Source of the DNA: Limonium bicolor
Taxonomy: Eukaryota > Streptophyta > Magnoliopsida > Caryophyllales > Plumbaginaceae
Length of the DNA: 64,000 bases
Direction of reading: 5' to 3'
Assembly (NCBI GenBank): GCA_023374045.1
Contig: CM041778.1
Span: 284,185,533 to 284,249,532, forward strand
Shown: positions 61,418 to 64,000 of the stretch, piece after piece
Layout of the letters: each line of letters begins with the position of its first letter
Position numbering within the stretch: the first letter of the stretch is position 1
The notes under the pieces: generated by a model
The model's input: the letters and a program-made list of their open reading frames with translations, nothing else
Told to the model about the DNA's origin: nothing
Database searches by the model: none
Position numbers and translations under genes: made by a program

Positions 61418-61832
61418 CCACGTGTATCTGAAAGTCTCTCCAATCCGTGGAGTTGTGCGGTTTGGGAAGAGAGGCAAGCTTAGCCCTCGGTTCGTTGGAC
61501 CTTTTGAGATCTTGGAGAGGATCTGGCCTGTTGTCTACCGTTTGGCTTTGCCACCGTCTTTAGCTGGACTCCACAGTGTGTTCCATGTTTCCATGTTGAG
61601 GAAATATGTTCAGGACCCGTCGCATGTGATTGACTTCGGTCCGCTCCAATTGAGGGAAGACTTCTCGTTCGAAGCAGCTCCTTCGAGGATTCTAGTCCGA
61701 GATGTCTGTAAGCTCAAGAGTAAGGTCATGCCTTTGGTCAAGGTCCAGTGGTTGGGTCAATCTAATGAGGAAGCGACCTGGGAAGTGGAGAGTGAAGTGT
61801 GTTCCATGTTTCCTGCCCTCTTCGAGCAGTAG
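61418..61832 (+). CDS. element H: integrase C-terminus and chromodomain
   Basis: This is the continuation of the H polyprotein after the insertion of G; the first five bases are the second copy of CCACG. It reads YLKVSPIRGVVRFGKRGKL, FVGPFEILERI, YRLALPPSL and HSVFHVSMLRKYV, then a chromodomain-like end with PSRILVRDV, VKVQWLG and ATWEVE, and a TAG stop at 61830-61832. The frame is open through all of it, unlike the part left of G. Chromodomains bind histone marks and guide integration. Confidence 0.93.
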
Positions 61833-61875
61833 GTATGTTAATTTCGAGGACGAAATTCTTTTAAGGGGGAGGTGA
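61833..61875 (+). promoter_or_regulatory. polypurine tract and hairpin of element H
   Basis: After the pol stop comes AATTTCG-AGGA-CGAAATT (61840-61857), then TTTTAAGGGGGAGGTGA up to the LTR start. This is the plus-strand primer site, with the same hairpin layout as L, G and F. Confidence 0.9.
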
Positions 61876-64000
61876 TGTTATAACCCAAGGTTTGATGCTA
61901 GAATTTTCCTTGCTTTTATTTCGTCACAAGTTTACTAAGTGGATTTATTAATCCTTCAGGACATGGGAGTCCTTTTGATTAAAGACGAGGACGAAGGAGT
62001 CTTTTTCCCTCTCTTATGGTTATGTAAGGTAAGAATTAACATTTCCTATCTATTAATTCCCTAATTTCCTTAATCAGTATTTTCTTTTCCCCACTTTCTA
62101 TTCACGATCTCAATCACACTCCTCTTCTCGTTCAGTTTTGAAAATCGTAAGTCGCTCCTCCCTCCTCTCTCTTCTCTCTCTCTCAAGTTACGTTTTGTTC
62201 TACCTCTCAAGTCCTGTTAATTGTGGTTCTTCATTGAGTTCTGCTGTGGATTCTGCTCCGTTGTGAGGTTCGGTTCAGAGTGAGGTAATCAGCGTTGATT
62301 CGTTCGCCTTCAATTCTGAATTTGAGATGTTCCCTTGTCTTAATTCTCCCTCTACAATCTGATTAGGAATCAGATTGTGTCCCGTTCCCTTTGTCGAATT
62401 CTGCTCCGGTTGGCGTCCTCTGCAAGTTCGAGGTCGAATTCAGATAAAGATTGAGAACCCATTGTCTTGACAGTCTGATTTTGAGGGTTCAAGTTCTAAT
62501 TCCAATCTGTTCTTCATTTGCGTTGTGCTCAGTGTTTTAAGTTGCGCTTCCGGTTTGTGTTCTAGGATTCTGCTTTGGTTGGGACTCGGCTATTCAGATT
62601 GGGATTCGTTTGCTAATTAACGAGGTATGTGGCTTTCGGATTCGGCTAGTGTGTTCAGCCTTGGGAGTTTCAGATTCTGGATTCTAATTGCGAATTGCCT
62701 CTGCGTTGTGTTGTAAATCTATCTGTTTATCGCTGTTTAATGTCTACAAACCCCCAAGGTTGTTTTCTGCAAATTGCTTCTGATTTGGTTGTGTTTGAGT
62801 CTCTGAATTGTGTGCAATTCGTTTATGAAAATTGCATTTTTTGACTTGTCCTAACGTCTGTCCGAGCTTTGATGTTCGGACAAACTCTGTTGCGTTTAAA
62901 TTTTCTGAGTTTTAAACTGTGTCCGAACTTCCGTCCGAGCTTTGATGTTTGGACGGGGTGCGAGGACGAGTCCGACTTACAAGTCTCGAATGGTGTCCGA
63001 ACTTGTAAGTCCGGACAGAAGTTCGGACACACCATTCTGCTTCTCTGATTTTGCTTCGACTTGTGTCCGAACTTTGTCATTCGGACACATGTTCGAACAT
63101 TACGCGTACGTATTTGATTTCCGAAAGCGTCCGAACATCCGTCCGAGCTTTGATGTTCGGACATTCGTCTGATTTTAACTTCTGAGTCTTGACTTGTGTC
63201 CAAACGTTGATGTCCGGACACAAGTTCGGACAGGGCACTTTTTTGACCATAACTTGCTCGTTCGAGCTCCGTTTTGACTTCCGTTTGCGGGGTCAGATTT
63301 CCCTTCTGATTTCCAAGCTATTTATATGCTTTGTGGTACCTTTGGTGCACATATGCTTAATTGTATTTAAGCTTCTGTTTTGGGACCTAGTTATCTCTGT
63401 ATCTAAACCGTGGACGGCTGGTTTAGCTGTCTCGTAGCGCGCTATATAGGATATCCTTTTGTTTCACGGGTGATGTTCCCCATTCTGTTCACAGGTGTTC
63501 TACCTGTTCTGTTTACGAGTGAGGTTTCCTTGTTCTGTTCACGGGTTGTTCCCGTTCTGTCTGTATGCTGTGATCAACTAGGGCCCTCTTCTGTTTCTGT
63601 TTCAGTTTGTTTTGAACTCTGATTAGTCCTTTTGTGTTTGGACTTCTACTTCTAATTTCTGCTATGGATCATGGCTTTCCTTCTGTCTACTTCTGATTTG
63701 ATAACATTCTATAAATGTTTTGAGCATGCTAGTTGATGAAGTTAGTCATCTACTGGGCATAGTTGTTTGCTCATTTCTCTACTTTATCTAACATTGCAGA
63801 ATGATCAGCGAGGATCACTTTGTTCAGCTTCTGGGGTTTAGCTTTTGATATGTTTAGTTCTTTTGAGACATTTGCATTTTGACTTGTAGCCTTTAGGCCT
63901 CTGTTGTTAGCTTCCGCTTTTGATTACGTTGAGGATTGTATTAACGTTTGGAATCTTCAACACTTTGTTTATACTTATTATATAAGTATTTCATTTTGGG
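61876..64000 (+). repeat. 3' LTR of element H, running off the window
   Basis: The LTR start TGTTATAACCC follows the purine tract. The remainder is non-coding, with CT-rich runs near 62155-62190 and a palindrome array at 62859-63232. The end is outside the window. Frames such as 62823-63221 are produced by the palindromes. Confidence 0.85.
62859..63232. repeat. palindromic cassette array in LTR of H
   Basis: Six or so imperfect units are built from GTCCGAAC and GTTCGGAC. Examples are TGTCCGA...TTCGGACA (62859-62882), GTCCGAACTT...AAGTTCGGAC around GTCCGGAC (about 62996-63030), and TGTCCGGACACAAGTTCGGA near 63211. Arm sequences are close to those in the L LTR although the elements differ. Confidence 0.8.

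Overview
The window looks like intergenic DNA from a large plant genome, most likely a flowering plant. I find no host gene, rRNA gene, tRNA gene or CRISPR array. Almost every base belongs to LTR retrotransposons of the Ty3/gypsy chromovirus type or to non-autonomous relatives. The plant assignment rests on initiator-Met-tRNA primer sites (TGGTATCAGAGC), LTRs beginning TGTAACACCCC/TGTAATACCCC/TGAAATACCCC, chromodomain-ending polyproteins, long AT-rich LTRs and deep nesting. I cannot name the species.

Layout. The oldest layer is a plus-strand chromovirus, 'H'. Its pol tail lies at 15788-17015 and resumes at 61418-61832, followed by its 3' LTR from 61876 to the window end. H was split in its integrase C-terminus by a minus-strand element 'G' (17021-61417, TSD CCACG, LTRs 5.0 and 5.4 kb). 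G carries only a decayed gag. Two elements landed 43 bp apart inside G. One is a minus-strand non-coding LARD-like element 'L' (22817-41678, TSD CTCCC, 4.6-kb LTRs). The other is a plus-strand, nearly complete chromovirus 'F' (41727-52436, TSD TGCAG, gag-protease-RT-RNaseH-integrase-chromodomain). The right LTR of L was then hit by a solo LTR 'S' (33603-38204, TSD ACCAC) in the opposite orientation. The left 15.8 kb is a second stack that abuts H. It holds the right end of a plus-strand LTR (D, to 15787), cut by a minus-strand LARD-like element (C; LTR 7520-12083, internal 3713-7519), cut by an L/S-type LTR (to 3712), cut by the end of an unrelated LTR-like element (1 to about 1022).

How the parts work together. 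F and H have, or had, the enzymes. G, L and C have LTRs, the same primer-binding site and (G, L) a polypurine tract, but no pol, so they look like parasites mobilised in trans. The LARD-type elements keep strong non-coding structure: a hairpin overlapping the primer site with covarying bases in C, L and G; a covarying hairpin beside the polypurine tract, shared with F and H; a hairpin near the end of several LTRs; and ~70-bp tandem units built from nested palindromes inside the LTRs. The arm sequences differ between families while self-complementarity is kept. These structures, and intron-like gaps in the gag of G, are the observations I consider most worth following.

Limits. All comparisons were made by eye. 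Many differences between paired LTRs, and most frameshifts in F, are one-base homopolymer changes, so part of the apparent decay may be assembly error.
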